Assembly: GCA_948567375.1 (NCBI GenBank) | Contig: OX419757.1 | Location: 36,208,001-36,272,000, forward strand | DNA: 64,000 bases | DNA from: Lunularia cruciata | Taxonomy: Eukaryota > Streptophyta > Marchantiopsida > Lunulariales > Lunulariaceae | Reading direction: 5' to 3' | Shown: in pieces, positions 23,374 to 34,643 of the stretch | Position numbering within the stretch: position 1 is the first letter of the stretch | Layout of the letters: each line of letters begins with the position of its first letter | The notes under the pieces: model-generated | Told to the model about the DNA's origin: nothing | Seen by the model: only the letters and a program-made list of their open reading frames with translations | Databases searched by the model: none | Translations under genes and position numbers: made by a program

Positions 23374-26300
23374 TCAGTCGTTTCAGCTCCAACGTATCGA
23401 ACCTCTTCTTCTTCCGAGTGTGATGACAGTTTCAAAGAACATCTACTAGTACTGAGATTTTATCTTCAAGATTCTGGATTCTGAACAATTACTAAAGCGT
23501 TATTAGTCTGGATTGCAATAAAGAAAAGCAAAATCTGCAATTTGTAGATTGTAAAGATCTGGAGGAAAGAAGCTCCGAGTAGCTTCTCAGCTGACAGATA
23601 GATATTCAGCGTATCCCAGCCGATTGACGCTTCTTTGCCTCCGAATGTATATACTTCATAGAAACGTTCCAAGTCTCGACTACGTACTGCTGCTCAGAAC
23701 GTTGAGTGGCGATCTAAAACAGCAGTTGTAGCGGCAGCTCTTCTATCCCCGATCGCGTGTTCAAATTACGATGTACGTTCAAGAGAGCTGCAATATTTAA
23801 TACACTTTCAAGTTCTGCGCTGCCATTGTAAGCATCACATTGTTCCTGCGTTCAGCAAGTTACTGTAGAGATTCAAACTTCAACGAGATCATGATTGCAC
23901 TTAGGAGTTCGATTACATTGTTCAGGAATCGTAAAATATTGTATGGGTACTCTTTTGAAAATTGAACGGGTGTGATGAGAGGTGACTGAATAAATTGTAC
24001 GGTTTCGGTCTTGGTCTATTATTCTTATAAATATTTTTATTAATTTTACATGTCTAATTCTTTTGAAAATTGATTATATTGGGCGAATTGCCCAATAGAA
24101 ACCACTGTTCTTTTTGCCCTCATGGGATAAGGGAAATGGATGTTGATACCCAAAGACCAGATCAACTATACTAAATAAACAAGAATTTGAATGGGCGGTT
24201 GCTGAAATACCATTCTCACTTTTGTTAGTCAATTGTTGCTCAGAAAGTATGGGGGCAATTTTAGGACAATTTCGGTGTTGGGCAGCATTATAACCGATAT
24301 TGAGTATCCACAAGAGGAGAGGGGTCAAATTGACCTTTGGGTCTCAACATCCATTTTGACTAGCGATACTTCAACACAATGCAAATTTGAGATTTGCAAG
24401 TGAAACTTAAGAAGCCAATATCATGTAAAAGCGTTTCACTGCTTTGTTTTTCTCCGTCTTTATTGAAATAAATTGACTAAAGATTGTCCTAATATATTAG
24501 CGGGGGTATTTAGATACTAAATCAAAGTAGTGAGCCTTGATCCAAGATACATAAGACAGTAAGGATGACGTAAACACTAAATGATCATAAAGAGAGATGG
24601 TTGGAAATAAAACAAGAAACACAGTGAACCACTCTAACGAAGGTGTTGATGAAAGCGAATTATAATCCCTGTGGTCTCATGATGTAGCATAAATGTACGC
24701 CTTTGGTGTGAGGAAAATTTGGTATGCTTAAATATTATAATTTTGATTGAGAGAGAGAGAGTAAAGGTACACTGTCTTATGGGAGAATACAGTTTTTTAA
24801 AGTTAATAATTAGGTAATTGCAAAATCTTTAAGAAGTCAAATCATGATCATTTTCAAAAAAGATGATATTGATATTTTAAAACTTTAAATTTTAATCTTA
24901 ATAATCATATTACATATCAGTTAAATAGAAAATTATTTTTTCTAAATGGAAATTTGGCTTAGTGGAGATGGACAACTGGTTTTAAGGATACTTATTTAAA
25001 TTTAAGGAACAAACTCTTAAGTTTTAAAAGTAGAAATTTCATGTTGTGAAAATAGAGGTTTTAGTTGTTAGTTTGAAATTCTCACGTTGGACGACATGAA
25101 ATGGAAATTTTAATTTTATAAATTTGAATTAATTTTATTTTAAGTGATTAATTTAAGAATAAAATTCAATATTTAGAGTTTTGATTTTGGAGTTGAAAAC
25201 TTTTAAAAATAGACACATCTAGAGGCATTATGAGCAGAACGTGATGTCAACGATGGCAAAGTAAAGACTAAGGTAAATAACAGCTGGGAGATACTACACT
25301 TGTTTTGATCTTTGCCCACCTATATCTCTGAGTAGATAATTTCAGCATTCAGCATTCAGCATTCAGAGGTAATTTAGGCATTGCATAAAAGTGGGGTGGG
25401 TAACACACACACACACACATATATATAAAGGTAGTAATAGGCAATTAATATTAAAGAATGGGTTTCTTGTAAGTTTGCCAAATATAAAATCTACTATTTC
25501 CGCTCATATCGTATTAAAAACACGTCATAAAATATAGTCAAATTTATATAAGGATATTGAAAGCGGAATATTTCTTTCTGTTGATACTGTATGCGCTGAT
25601 GGAAATATTTAGATTAAATTATATAAGCTGCACTCCTAGTTATTACATCTGTTTAAGAATTATTTCTATCAACTTCATCATTGATAGGTTTGAATTAAAT
25701 TTTTTTTAAGAATTAACTATACTTAGAATTTCAATTATTCCTCACAAAAACCTAAAATTTGTAAAATTTGATCAATTAATTTATCATTATAACAACAATT
25801 GGAAACAGAGAATAAATACTCTTGGTTATATATACAACCAGCTGACATATTTTAGTATATTTTAGTCCGTTGATTTAATATAAGACAATTTACTCTTATA
25901 CAACAATATAGTGTGTATGAACAACATTATAAGTCGCGTTTGAATGCATTACTCAAAAAATATGAGATTCTACAGTATATTTTGAGACCATGCTACTTGA
26001 TGGATTCCCAATGATTTAATAAGGTGCTATGATATAAATGTGGTATATTAGTCCCGGTCCAGTAATCATCTTTGTTTACACTACTCCTCTGAGTTTTATA
26101 TTCTCTTATTAAACGAGATTCAATTTTCTTTCATTATAACATCATCTCATCCTGTATACAATTCTCTGTCTAAACTTTTGCTTTCCCACTTAAATTATCT
26201 TTAATTATACATAATTCTGTTTTATATCTTCTCATGGTGGTGCATTAAGGTATTTTTTATCAGAATTATCTTTAACAGTAAATATTAGCATCACTTTCAT

Positions 26301-26839
26301 TAGTTATTTGAATTCATCTCTTGATATATCACTCTTAAATACCTTGGAATGTTCAGGCGTCTTCCAAAACAAAGTCCTAGCAAAATATAATGAATTTTGC
26401 TAAGGTGATTATTGAATCCTGAATATAATTAGTAAAAATCATACTTAATCATGGGGACCCAAATTTTCCTCGATCACCAAGCCTAAAGTCATATTCTTTC
26501 TCGTCCATAAATCAACCCATTCTTGGAAGTATGAAACCAAGGTAAATATGGAAGAATCGCATGATCTCATATGTGCATATCAACCAACTTGAATGATCAA
26601 AAGTATCTGCACTCTTAGGCTAGTCCAGCACTTCCAGTAGAGATCTGCGTCTACCACAATCCCATCCTCTGCAGAAACACTGAGATTCGATTTAGATAGC
26701 GACTAGTTTATCTTTCTATGGGCCACATTCCCGTTTCTTATATTTCTATCAATACCCTTGTTTCTATGCAAGGGATTCGTGGCCCAATACATCTCGATTT
26801 TCTGCAGAAACATTGACATTCTACTCAAACAGAAACTAG
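23374..26839. other. AT-rich intergenic stretch
   Basis: No coding region is credible. Contents noted: a four-unit run of 'cagcatt' near 25345-25369 and an (AC)n(AT)n microsatellite at about 25402-25428. Base composition is clearly more AT-rich from about 24400 on than in the flanking gene region. Confidence 0.5.
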
Positions 26840-27376
26840 CTACGTCCCGACTATCTTTTTACAGGCCTTGTTCCAGTTATCATTATTCCTATCCCACGGT
26901 TTCTCTGCAATAGGCCCATAGCCCCATACATCTCGATTGAGACCTTTGTTGTCCACATCCCACACTGATACTAATGATTGGTCCGTTGCGTAAAGATCCC
27001 TTTGTAACAACCATTTTGCAGACTTCCAGCAGAAAAGGCAACTAATAAGATCTGGGGGTGGGTCCAAACTAGTCCAAGAACCCTTTTGTCCATAAACCAT
27101 GGAGACTGCTTCATACCGGTAACGAACAACATTGCGTACAACGGAAACACATTGAACAAACACTCTTGCATCCTCTCCGTTCTGCATCATTATCTTGTTG
27201 GTAATGTATATCTCTGCTTTTCTTGTACCATTTACCTCTGCGTCTTTCGACTTTTGTGGTTCGGGTTCCTCGTGCGGAGAACTCTTCTCCAGAGCATGCA
27301 CCTGCCACTCCTCATGGAACGTCATCAACATGAACAATATGAACGTAAGCCACCGCTTCTCCATCGACGTCCTCAT
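26840..27376 (-). CDS. S1-like secreted protein D
   Basis: A 178-residue close paralogue of S1-like A. It has a signal peptide (residues 1-29, ending near EEWQVHA), a charged linker of about 25 residues, then the S1 strands IYITNKI, VFVQCVSV, GSWTS, LISCLFCWK and DLYATDQSLVSVWDVDNKG, and a C-terminal tail ending CKKIVGT. As in A, the usual C-terminal cysteine pair is not present, but a single Cys occurs five residues before the end. The region just upstream (27428-27800) is duplicated upstream of the ARID gene. A GT-type donor (GTGAGTAT on the minus strand near 27530) hints at an intron in the leader. Function unknown, and likely secreted. Confidence 0.78.
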   Translation of the reverse strand: MRTSMEKRWLTFILFMLMTFHEEWQVHALEKSSPHEEPEPQKSKDAEVNGTRKAEIYITNKIMMQNGEDARVFVQCVSVVRNVVRYRYEAVSMVYGQKGSWTSLDPPPDLISCLFCWKSAKWLLQRDLYATDQSLVSVWDVDNKGLNRDVWGYGPIAEKPWDRNNDNWNKACKKIVGT

Positions 27377-27427
27377 ACCTGCAGATCTGCAGTTATCGTG
27401 AGAGCTTGCAGATCAGAAGAGAGTTTT

Positions 27428-27800
27428 GGAGCTCGATCCGCGACAGCAACAAGGCAGGGAAGAAAATCTGGGTAACGAGACTGACTAATCGCAATTGGGA
27501 ACAGGACATAAAAATCATGAGATACTCACTCGATCGATGCAGCTGGCATAGTTCGTGTACGGAGACAGAAAGGAGCACACCAAGAGGATGGTGTCGTAAA
27601 AGAAACCAAGCAGAGGGTCCAGCACACAGGATATTACACGTCCCACATGACACAAGATAACATGCGCCATGACACGAGGAAATATGGATCGAGATACATC
27701 GAGTGGCTCATGAATTCTCATTAGCATTGGCATCGTCTCTATAAATGCATGTCACAATACTGTACCATTGATCATAAATGTCTTCAGTTAACGATATTGA
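27428..27800 (-). promoter_or_regulatory. upstream region of S1-like D, duplicated upstream of ARID gene
   Basis: Strongly similar to 30555-30905. Shared runs include 'ggagacagaaaggagcacac', 'agagggtccagcacacagga' and 'gcatgtcac'. Homology starts about 40-50 bp upstream of the start codon in both genes and continues into the S1-like fragments E and F, so leader and promoter were copied as a unit. Confidence 0.75.
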
Positions 27801-28009
27801 CTTGGAGTACATCTTTTATATGACCTGTCTCTTAGAATGTATCTAATGTACCTTATCACACTGTAACAGTCATTCCCGGGAACTGAACTGTTCTAGAAGG
27901 GGTTTATATTACACTTTGGATCGAGGAGGCCCCCGTTTGGAGCGAACCTTTTCGGGACTAAATTGATATGAGTGTTTCTCCTTTAAATGTCCATTTCCGT
28001 CAACTATCC

Positions 28010-28300
28010 AAGTTCCGAACTGACCTTCTAAATACATATGAACATCGTAGAGCATGAAATCTGCGTTATTTCGGTAGATAAAGTATCTGAAGGAAAGATG
28101 CCGGCGATTTTCGCTGCGCTGAAGAATAAATCTTCCAGTTGTCCGTCAATTCAAAACCAAGGTCTCCGGTGGAAACTTCCTGTAAAAATTTCCCCTCATT
28201 ATAAACCTGGCAAACGATAATCAGCTTCACAGAATTTAATCGATTCCTCAACTTTCGGGTAGTTCTCGTGTGTGATGCGGGGAAAGTGCGGAGATTGACA
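28010..28300 (-). pseudogene. S1-like fragment E (frameshifted)
   Basis: Paralogue of fragment F (30911-31186). The N-terminal part LRNRLNSVKLIIVCQVYNEG is in one frame. The C-terminal part RYFIYRNNADFMLYDVHMYL followed by GQFGTWIVDGNGHL is in another, so at least one indel separates them. The strand pattern (Asn-Leu strand, cysteine strand, FxLYD strand, W-V-DGNG) is compatible with an S1 domain but lacks the second cysteine. Confidence 0.5.
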
Positions 28301-28584
28301 GTTAATCAGCCTACAGCCATCACGCACGCTTGGATCAATCCCAATGATGCACTGTCAACGACTTCATCCCGTTTGCACTTAGGGACATCCAAGGTATATC
28401 TTCCAGGGACACGGAGAAGTTGTTGAAGACATCGATCACATGGGACCGGAATAGTTATGCCTATAACATGTACACATACTTGATGCGTTCTAAACAAGTG
28501 GAACTATATCGATATTGTGGTTCCGAATATCTTGCACGCTTGTTAGAAGCGCAGTAAGAGTTACCTACCCTCCGAAAGGAATTA
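28301..28584. other. duplicated flank of fragment E with LINE empty site
   Basis: Collinear with 31200-31394 plus 35130-35157. At 28439-28460 the sequence 'catgggaccggaatagttat' is the uninterrupted counterpart of the point where the LINE entered the other copy. Confidence 0.75.
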
Positions 28585-29325
28585 CATGGCCGGGTCAAGG
28601 AAATGATGGAGCGGTTTAGTGAATTGGAATTTAAGGAGTTCTCCTTGCCCATCTTAGTCTCTGAGCGCGCATGCAAATAGCTCGATCAAATTGGGCTTCA
28701 CAGGAAAGGGATGTGGAGAAGACTTTGTCTCTGCTATCTGTCATGTCCATTCGGACACTCTCCACTTGAGAGCTTAATAGGTAGTTAGGCTCACGATGCG
28801 GCATGGCGTTTGGACCACGGAAAGTATCCCCCATATACACCTCTGGTCAATATGCGTCACGAAAGAAAGACCAGTAGTAATGGAAGTATAGCTAATGAAA
28901 CCACCAGAAGTAAAATATACAGACTTAGAAGTGCGAGTCACTCACGAAATCCCAGTCTTGGAGGCAGAGTACAAAATAACTGGTGCACAAATTTCACAAG
29001 CTTCAATAGAAGGAAGAGCGAAACTCATACAAGTCTAATGCATCGAGCACCAGCACCCACACTTACAGCAACGGTAACAGGAGTGAGGAGAGCCTATCGA
29101 ACGGAAGCTGCCCACAGTCCTCCATAACTGCCTGACCAGATTATTTCGAACTTCGTGGTTTGTCGTTTGGGTGTCCTGTTGCAGATATACTCACTTCTCC
29201 CCTCACCGTATATCATACTGTGGCCAATATCTGTTCATCAACTAAGAACCTTCTCGCAGAGAACAAAGAGGTTACGATATATTATCTTGGCCCAACAGCA
29301 AAGCTTGACTGGTTGCCAGCAAAAT
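28585..29325 (+). pseudogene. displaced fragment of the MYND gene
   Basis: Matches residues about 322-570 of the protein encoded at 21232-23373 on the opposite strand, e.g. MMERFSELEFKEFSLPILV, LDHGKYPPYTPLVNMRHE and YYLGPTAKLDWLPA. It contains in-frame stops (after ERACK and after ESLIG) and at least one frameshift near 29040-29130. The MYND finger is not included. The copy breaks off directly before the 3' end of the ARID gene. Confidence 0.9.
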
Positions 29326-29375
29326 CTGCGCTATGGATACGCAACTTGTACACCGGATTCATGGATGTAACTGGA

Positions 29376-30515
29376 TCAGTTCAGATTCCTTGTAACTGGT
29401 GCATGGATATGCATTTGACCGAAATGGTCAAGTTGGGCTGTAACCTGATGTGCTTCAATCTCACTTGGTAGCTCTATAAATTTTCTGAAGGAGTTGATTT
29501 TCCAGGGATTCTGGAGTTCATCTGGTTTGCCGCTTAGAACCAATTTACCAGCGCCATGAGATTCTACCTTCAATCCTTGCACACTGATACCTGGGACCAA
29601 AGCGTACACTTCAAAGCTATCAGACGTCCTATATACAGTGATTTTAATCCAACTGGCTGAATTTCCTACTTTGGAATCGTTCTTTACTGGCACATCCACG
29701 AGCTCCACCCAAGTTTTGAAACCATCTTGGTAAGAACCTGTCACCTTCTTAAGTCTGAACTTTTTAGAAGGTTTAGTTGGAACTGTGGTACTATTGGCTC
29801 CATTCGGATTGGTGCAGGGCCGTTTTCCCCTGAGAGATTTTCTTCGGTCAGTAATAAGATGACTTGTTGCAAGAGATCCCGCTGGCTCGATCTGCAGCGG
29901 CGTAGGTGAGGTCAGAACCGATCCATTATGTAAGGATCTCTCGTAATCTAGCAAGATTTTCTCATAAAAGACCCGAAAAGTGAATGAAACCGTAGTGCAT
30001 GATTTTGGGGGAGAAAACATGTCTCCGACACGCCCCCACAACTTCCTCGATGTGACACAGTCATATCCTCCAAGCGCTATAACGGCCTTCCAGAGTTTCA
30101 GAACCTTCAGGTCCTTGCCGTAGAATGTCGGAACCTTAAACTTCAAGTTCCTTTCCTTGAAAAGACTTTCAAGTACTTGAATGAATTCGTCTTCAGTCTG
30201 ATCCTTATTTGGATCCGTATCCTCAATATCCTGCCCATTATCTTCCTCTGGGCTAGAGTCCATGGCAGCGACCATCTTAACGTCCGCGTGCACCGGTACG
30301 ATTGCCAAAAGCTCTTCTCCCATAGATGCCATAATTTCTTCCCCAATTGTCGGATTGTCGAGTCCTTCTCTGAGACCTCGAGCTGTTCCCTTAGAGAGTT
30401 CGCCTTCCTTCCTCCCTAACCCTCCCCGTCCCCGATTTTTGGCTCCTTCTGTGAGACCTCCAACTGTTCCCTTAGAGTTCGCCACCCTTCCTCCTCCGTA
30501 AAACGAAACGCACAT
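29376..30515 (-). CDS. ARID DNA-binding protein with HSP20-like domain (plant ARID3/5-type)
   Basis: A 379-residue frame. Residues about 107-195 form an ARID/BRIGHT domain (DEFIQVLESLFKERNLKF...LWKAVIALGGYDCVT...LWGRVGDMF...YEKILLDYE), which binds AT-rich DNA. Residues about 285-375 form an HSP20/alpha-crystallin-like fold (SFEVYALVPGISVQGLKVES...FRKFIELP). This pairing is specific to plant ARID proteins, some of which are chromatin-remodelling or histone-deacetylase complex subunits. The N-terminus is Gly-rich with an internal repeat (SKGT.GGL.EG twice). The Mets at residues 62 and 81 are alternative starts. The upstream region is a duplicate of that of S1-like D. An ARID pseudogene lies at 38083-44262. 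Known relatives have introns. This copy is uninterrupted, so a retrocopy is possible. Confidence 0.82.
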   Translation of the reverse strand: MCVSFYGGGRVANSKGTVGGLTEGAKNRGRGGLGRKEGELSKGTARGLREGLDNPTIGEEIMASMGEELLAIVPVHADVKMVAAMDSSPEEDNGQDIEDTDPNKDQTEDEFIQVLESLFKERNLKFKVPTFYGKDLKVLKLWKAVIALGGYDCVTSRKLWGRVGDMFSPPKSCTTVSFTFRVFYEKILLDYERSLHNGSVLTSPTPLQIEPAGSLATSHLITDRRKSLRGKRPCTNPNGANSTTVPTKPSKKFRLKKVTGSYQDGFKTWVELVDVPVKNDSKVGNSASWIKITVYRTSDSFEVYALVPGISVQGLKVESHGAGKLVLSGKPDELQNPWKINSFRKFIELPSEIEAHQVTAQLDHFGQMHIHAPVTRNLN

Positions 30516-30554
30516 GTTACTGTTTTAAAAGAAATTGTCCACTCTCCGCTTCTT

Positions 30555-30905
30555 TTGAAGCTAAAGCAGCGACACACAGAAGAAAATCTGAATAACGAAA
30601 CTGAGTAGATCGCAATTGGAAACAGGACATTAAGGAAACGGAGATATTCACTCGGTCGCTGCAGCTGGCATAGTCGGTAGACGGAGACAGAAAGGAGCAC
30701 ACCAAGAGGACGGTGTCGAAAAGAAACCGAGCAGAGGGTCCAGCACACAGGATATCACATATCCCGCATGACACAAGATAACATGCACCATGACACGAGA
30801 AGATATTGGTCGAGATACCGCTAGACGCTCATGAATTCTCTTTGACATTGACATCGTTTCTCATTAATGCATGTCACAGTACTGTACCATTGTTTATAAA
30901 TGTGT
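30555..30905 (-). promoter_or_regulatory. upstream region of ARID gene, copy of that of S1-like D
   Basis: See 27428-27800. The duplicated leader places the ARID reading frame behind the same upstream DNA as a secreted S1-like protein. The donor-like GTGAGTAT of the other copy is GTGAATAT here. Confidence 0.7.
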
Positions 30906-30910
30906 TCCGT

Positions 30911-31186
30911 TCACGATGTTGACTTGGAGCTCCATTTCCGCCAGTGCTTGTCCTTTAAACGTCCATTTCCATCAACTACCCAAGCTGTGAACTGACCACC
31001 AAAATACATATGAACGTCGTAGAGCATGAAATATGCTTTATCTCGATAGATGAAGTATTTGAAGGAAAGATGTCGGCGTTTCTCGCAGCGGTGAAGTAAA
31101 TGTGGAAATTTCCTGTAAGAAATCCCCTCCTTATAAACTTGGCAAACGACCATCAGCGTCACAGAAGCCAATCGATTCCTCAACAT
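30911..31186 (-). CDS. S1-like fragment F
   Basis: A 91-residue frame opening LRNRLASVTLMVVCQVYKEG and containing LSFKYFIYRDKAYFMLYDVH and AWVVDGNGRL. It is the less damaged sister of fragment E. The frame continues open a further 23 codons upstream without a Met (DLRTFPAPHTGAAR is conserved with E), so an upstream exon may once have supplied a signal peptide. Strand order resembles S1 proteins, but with one cysteine only. It may be a gene fragment rather than a working gene. Confidence 0.4.
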   Translation of the reverse strand: MLRNRLASVTLMVVCQVYKEGISYRKFPHLLHRCEKRRHLSFKYFIYRDKAYFMLYDVHMYFGGQFTAWVVDGNGRLKDKHWRKWSSKSTS

Positions 31187-31476
31187 CCGCGCAGCTCCCG
31201 TGTGTGGTGCGGGGAAAGTACGGAGATCAATGCTGACGGAACTTTAATGAGTCTATAGCTTTCACGCACTCTATCTAGGCGGGATCAATCCCAATAATGC
31301 ACTGGCACCGACTTCATCCCGTTTTCACCAACGGATGTCAACGGTCTACCTTTCAGAGACGGGGATGTTATTGCATACGTCGATAAAATGGGACGAAAAA
31401 AAATGGAAAAAGGCGACCGCGTAGGAAAAATGAAGGATAGGAAGACCCCATCAAGGGAAAGACAAAATAGGTAACA

Positions 31477-31491
31477 TGGGGCTAAGCCCCA
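31477..31491 (-). other. hairpin at LINE stop codon
   Basis: The palindrome TGGGGCT-T-AGCCCCA overlaps the stop codon of the LINE frame. Half of it is kept at the 5' edge of the 91-bp micro-copy. A structured 3' UTR that the RT recognises is typical of R2-like elements. That role here is inference. Confidence 0.45.
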
Positions 31492-34400
31492 ATAGAGTCG
31501 GTATGAGAAATTTGCCCTACCGCACCTAAGATAACCGAGCTATGCAAGTAGTACGGTCTACACATAATGGGAGCATCCAAAGAAACATCACCTAATGTGA
31601 TTACTCTCCTATGGATTGCACCAGCCACTGCACTCTGTAGAGCAATGGATACACGCTGTCTAAAGTAAGCTACAAAGTATGAGAGTGAGAGTGGTACCCC
31701 CTGACGCCTAACATGATAAGCTCTCGCGCATTCCCTGACAAATGTGTCAAATGCCGTGTCCATCGCTCCATATAACTCCAAGGCTAGAGGAACAAAGAGG
31801 TGACCTCGCTGCATGCCCCTATACTTGGAGACCTTGCGACCTGCTGCTGCACTCGCCGCCCATCCAGGGGATGGGTAATCACTCCCTCCAAAACTGTATC
31901 TCGCGTAGGGTCCATCACCACGACATCCGCTACTGTCACCTGATCATCTCGGACCAAGTATAAGTCTGCATTGACACGTGTCGTCTGCAACGCATACGAA
32001 CGCTCCCTCCAAGCCAAGTATCCACTCTCTTGTGCCATAGCAAACACTATGTCTCTAATGGCATCATGGGTAGCTATCCTCTGTCCTCCAAAAGGACACC
32101 GTGTCATGTGGACCGCCGCTGCATCTAGTGTAGAACCACACTCACAAGTGAGTAGTGAAGATGCAGATGGGTGGACCAAACCTAGGCGAAACCTCATCGC
32201 TGTAGAGAAAGTAGCCGGTGCGAGTCGGAAAGCCCTAATGCATGGTCGAGCTAGGATCCACGAGCCTGCACCCTTGCCGGAGCAAGAGCGTAGACGTGCT
32301 CTAGTAGCATGAGGAATGGACGAGTCAACTAAGAGAGAATGTAGCGTATGCTCACACTGTCGCTCCATCAAGGAAGACTGTAGACCTCTAGTCCAATCTG
32401 ACGATAGTGAAGCAAACGGTGGAAAACCCTCTCGTGCTCGTGGAGATAGACTATCTCTTGTCTGCCGCAATAACACCTGGAGAGAAAAGGATCCTCCCTC
32501 CACCTCTATCACATAAGTCTCCAAAACCGGCCTATCAGCAACCACAAAATGAGAGGCAAGTAGGGGTGCCGAGAGAGCCCAACTACCCAAAAACGCTATA
32601 GGTGCCATCTCCTCCATAGAAAGCAAGCCAACCCCACCACATGAGATTGGTAGAGCCGTCTGTCTACATGCCAAATCCCCTATCACACACTCAAAAGTCC
32701 CTCGTCCAATAATATCACCAAAGACTCCCATAATCCTCCTATCAAATGCTCTCAGACGTGATAGGAAGGACGGTGAGGGAGGAACTGTACGGATGAGGTA
32801 GGATGATCGACGAGCAATACTGGAAGAGAGTATACCAAATGCCACCTGCGGATCTCCTAGTAAGGTCATCCACATGGAGAACATCCTCTGCAAGGGCAGC
32901 GTCCAAGAAGCGTGTGACAAAATCCTCTTATCCTACTGGCACTCCAAGAACACGAAGTCCCTCTGTGGATGTGATACACCCCTCTGGAAGCTCAAGGTGG
33001 GGAGGGATACCTAAAGGGGACCATGCCCTACACTTTGACACCTTGACTCTCAAGCCTACTAGATGTAGCTCGGTAGTCAAGTAGTCAAAGGCCTGCCTAA
33101 TCTGATCTACAGGGCCTACGATGTGTGTATCATCTGCCAAGGATGGAAATACACAACCTGGCATGGCCAAAGTAGTAGACAGGGGAGCTCTAAAGTGAGC
33201 CATGGCAAATAAGGGCCCCCTTAAAGGATCTCCTTGACGTGTACCAACAGCTGACTCCAAGACGGTGACTCCCTCTTGTGAACCACCATGCTGGTAGTAA
33301 AGGGAAGCAGGAGAGCCATAAAAAGACCGCACAAAAGGAATGAGACTCGCCAAGGATCCACCAGCCTCCCTAAGCTCTCTAAAGATGGATACACATGAGA
33401 CGTTATTAAAAGCGTTCTCAACATCCACCTGTAGGATGACCCACTCCGGATGGATATCTAGGAGTGCTCTAATGCCTACAGATATAGCCTCACATCCTCC
33501 AGGTGTAGCTACTCCAAACTGATGTGGACTAAGGTGCTATCGAAAGTGAGAACGATGTTGAAGGACAATGGTATGACTGACTAAACGCAAAAAGATCTCT
33601 CCAATAGCAATCGGTCTAATGCCTCCCATGTCCTTCTCGATCGCGAGAAGTCGACTAGCACCTAAGACCCGACTAATAGACATAGGAATATCTCCTCTCG
33701 CTATTGCTGCAGCCACCTGAAACAACTCGGTAAAACCACTACAAGGATCATCTGCTTGGAAGCAATCTCTAAGGTGCTCATAAACCATCCCTGACAAGCC
33801 TCCTGAGGAAAGGCGAGGGGTAGTGCACAATGCTTGTGCAAATAGCGACCTATCAAGACATAAAGGCTACTCAGGCTGATAATCTAAGACCTTTAGTGGT
33901 AGTCCCTCTACTGCTATAGGATGCAATGAGCGTAGGGAAGAGATGGTCTCATCAGTAGGACTCGCTATAAACAAAGGGTGTAGTGCTCGTGCTGCTCTAC
34001 TAAACTCTCCCGCCTGACCCAATGTCCTACATCGTCGTAATCGAGTGGAATCTGTGGTATCCTGTGGCAATGTCTGTCTCCTAAATCGTGTAGCCCTAAC
34101 AGACTCCTCCTGAAGGGCTGCCCAATCCCCCGCTCGGAATCGATGAAATCTAGCCGCCACCTCTCTATGCCCCGCACGTCCTCCTCTAGCATAACGAAGA
34201 CACCATCGAGGGAGTAGGAGGAATAGGAACCACGCTAACTCGTCCAAGGGATCACGTGCCAAACGATCCAGTGGTAGGCGAAAAGCATGTCTAGCCTCAT
34301 CATGGAGTGTGCGGGGTAGCCTATGGAATAGACGTGGACATGGAAAACTAGTCTCAAATAACCCCAAAATGCAACCCGCCTGAGAAGCTAACCACTCCCA

Positions 34401-34643
34401 CGAGTCGATCGGTATCCCTGGAACGATCAACGAAGGTATAGAAGAAGCGTGCGTAATCTCGAGTGTCACTGCTGTCGATGTGGTCGCTCGTCTCACGTGA
34501 GTATCCCAAGTGGTCCAATCATAGTCCTTGTGCATCCTTCCCACATGGGTCTTTACCCCTTGCAAGGTAAAGCGTCGGTGATACACCGGGCATGGTGTAT
34601 CCCGACCCGCTCTAGGCGACCCCACATGGGAAGGTGTAGCCAT
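31482..34643 (-). pseudogene. LINE polyprotein: zinc finger, RT, CCHC, restriction-like endonuclease
   Basis: About 1,050 codons from MATPSHVGSPRAG. Residues 18-38 look like a C2H2 finger whose second Cys is Tyr (C18, Y21, H33, H38; codon TAT at 34581-34583). RT motifs: GGLSGMVYEHLRD (about 33790), RPIAIGEIFLRL (about 33600), QFGVATPGGCEA (about 33500), DVENAFNNVS (33425), GTRQGDPLRGPLF (about 33240) and the active site LADDTHIVG (about 33135). Then comes a zinc knuckle CECG...HMTRC (about 32150-32100) and the endonuclease core ADLYLVRDDQVTVADVVV (about 31975-31920), spaced as in a PD...D site but with Ala for Pro. The region after it (31814 on) includes PLALELYGAMDTAF. Stops lie at 33867, 33537 and 32928. 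Frame changes fall near 32860 and 31800. Confidence 0.9.

Noticed and set aside
31742-33522. Several plus-strand frames of 60-113 codons across the LINE.
   Set aside because: Opposite strand of the LINE polyprotein, with no motifs.
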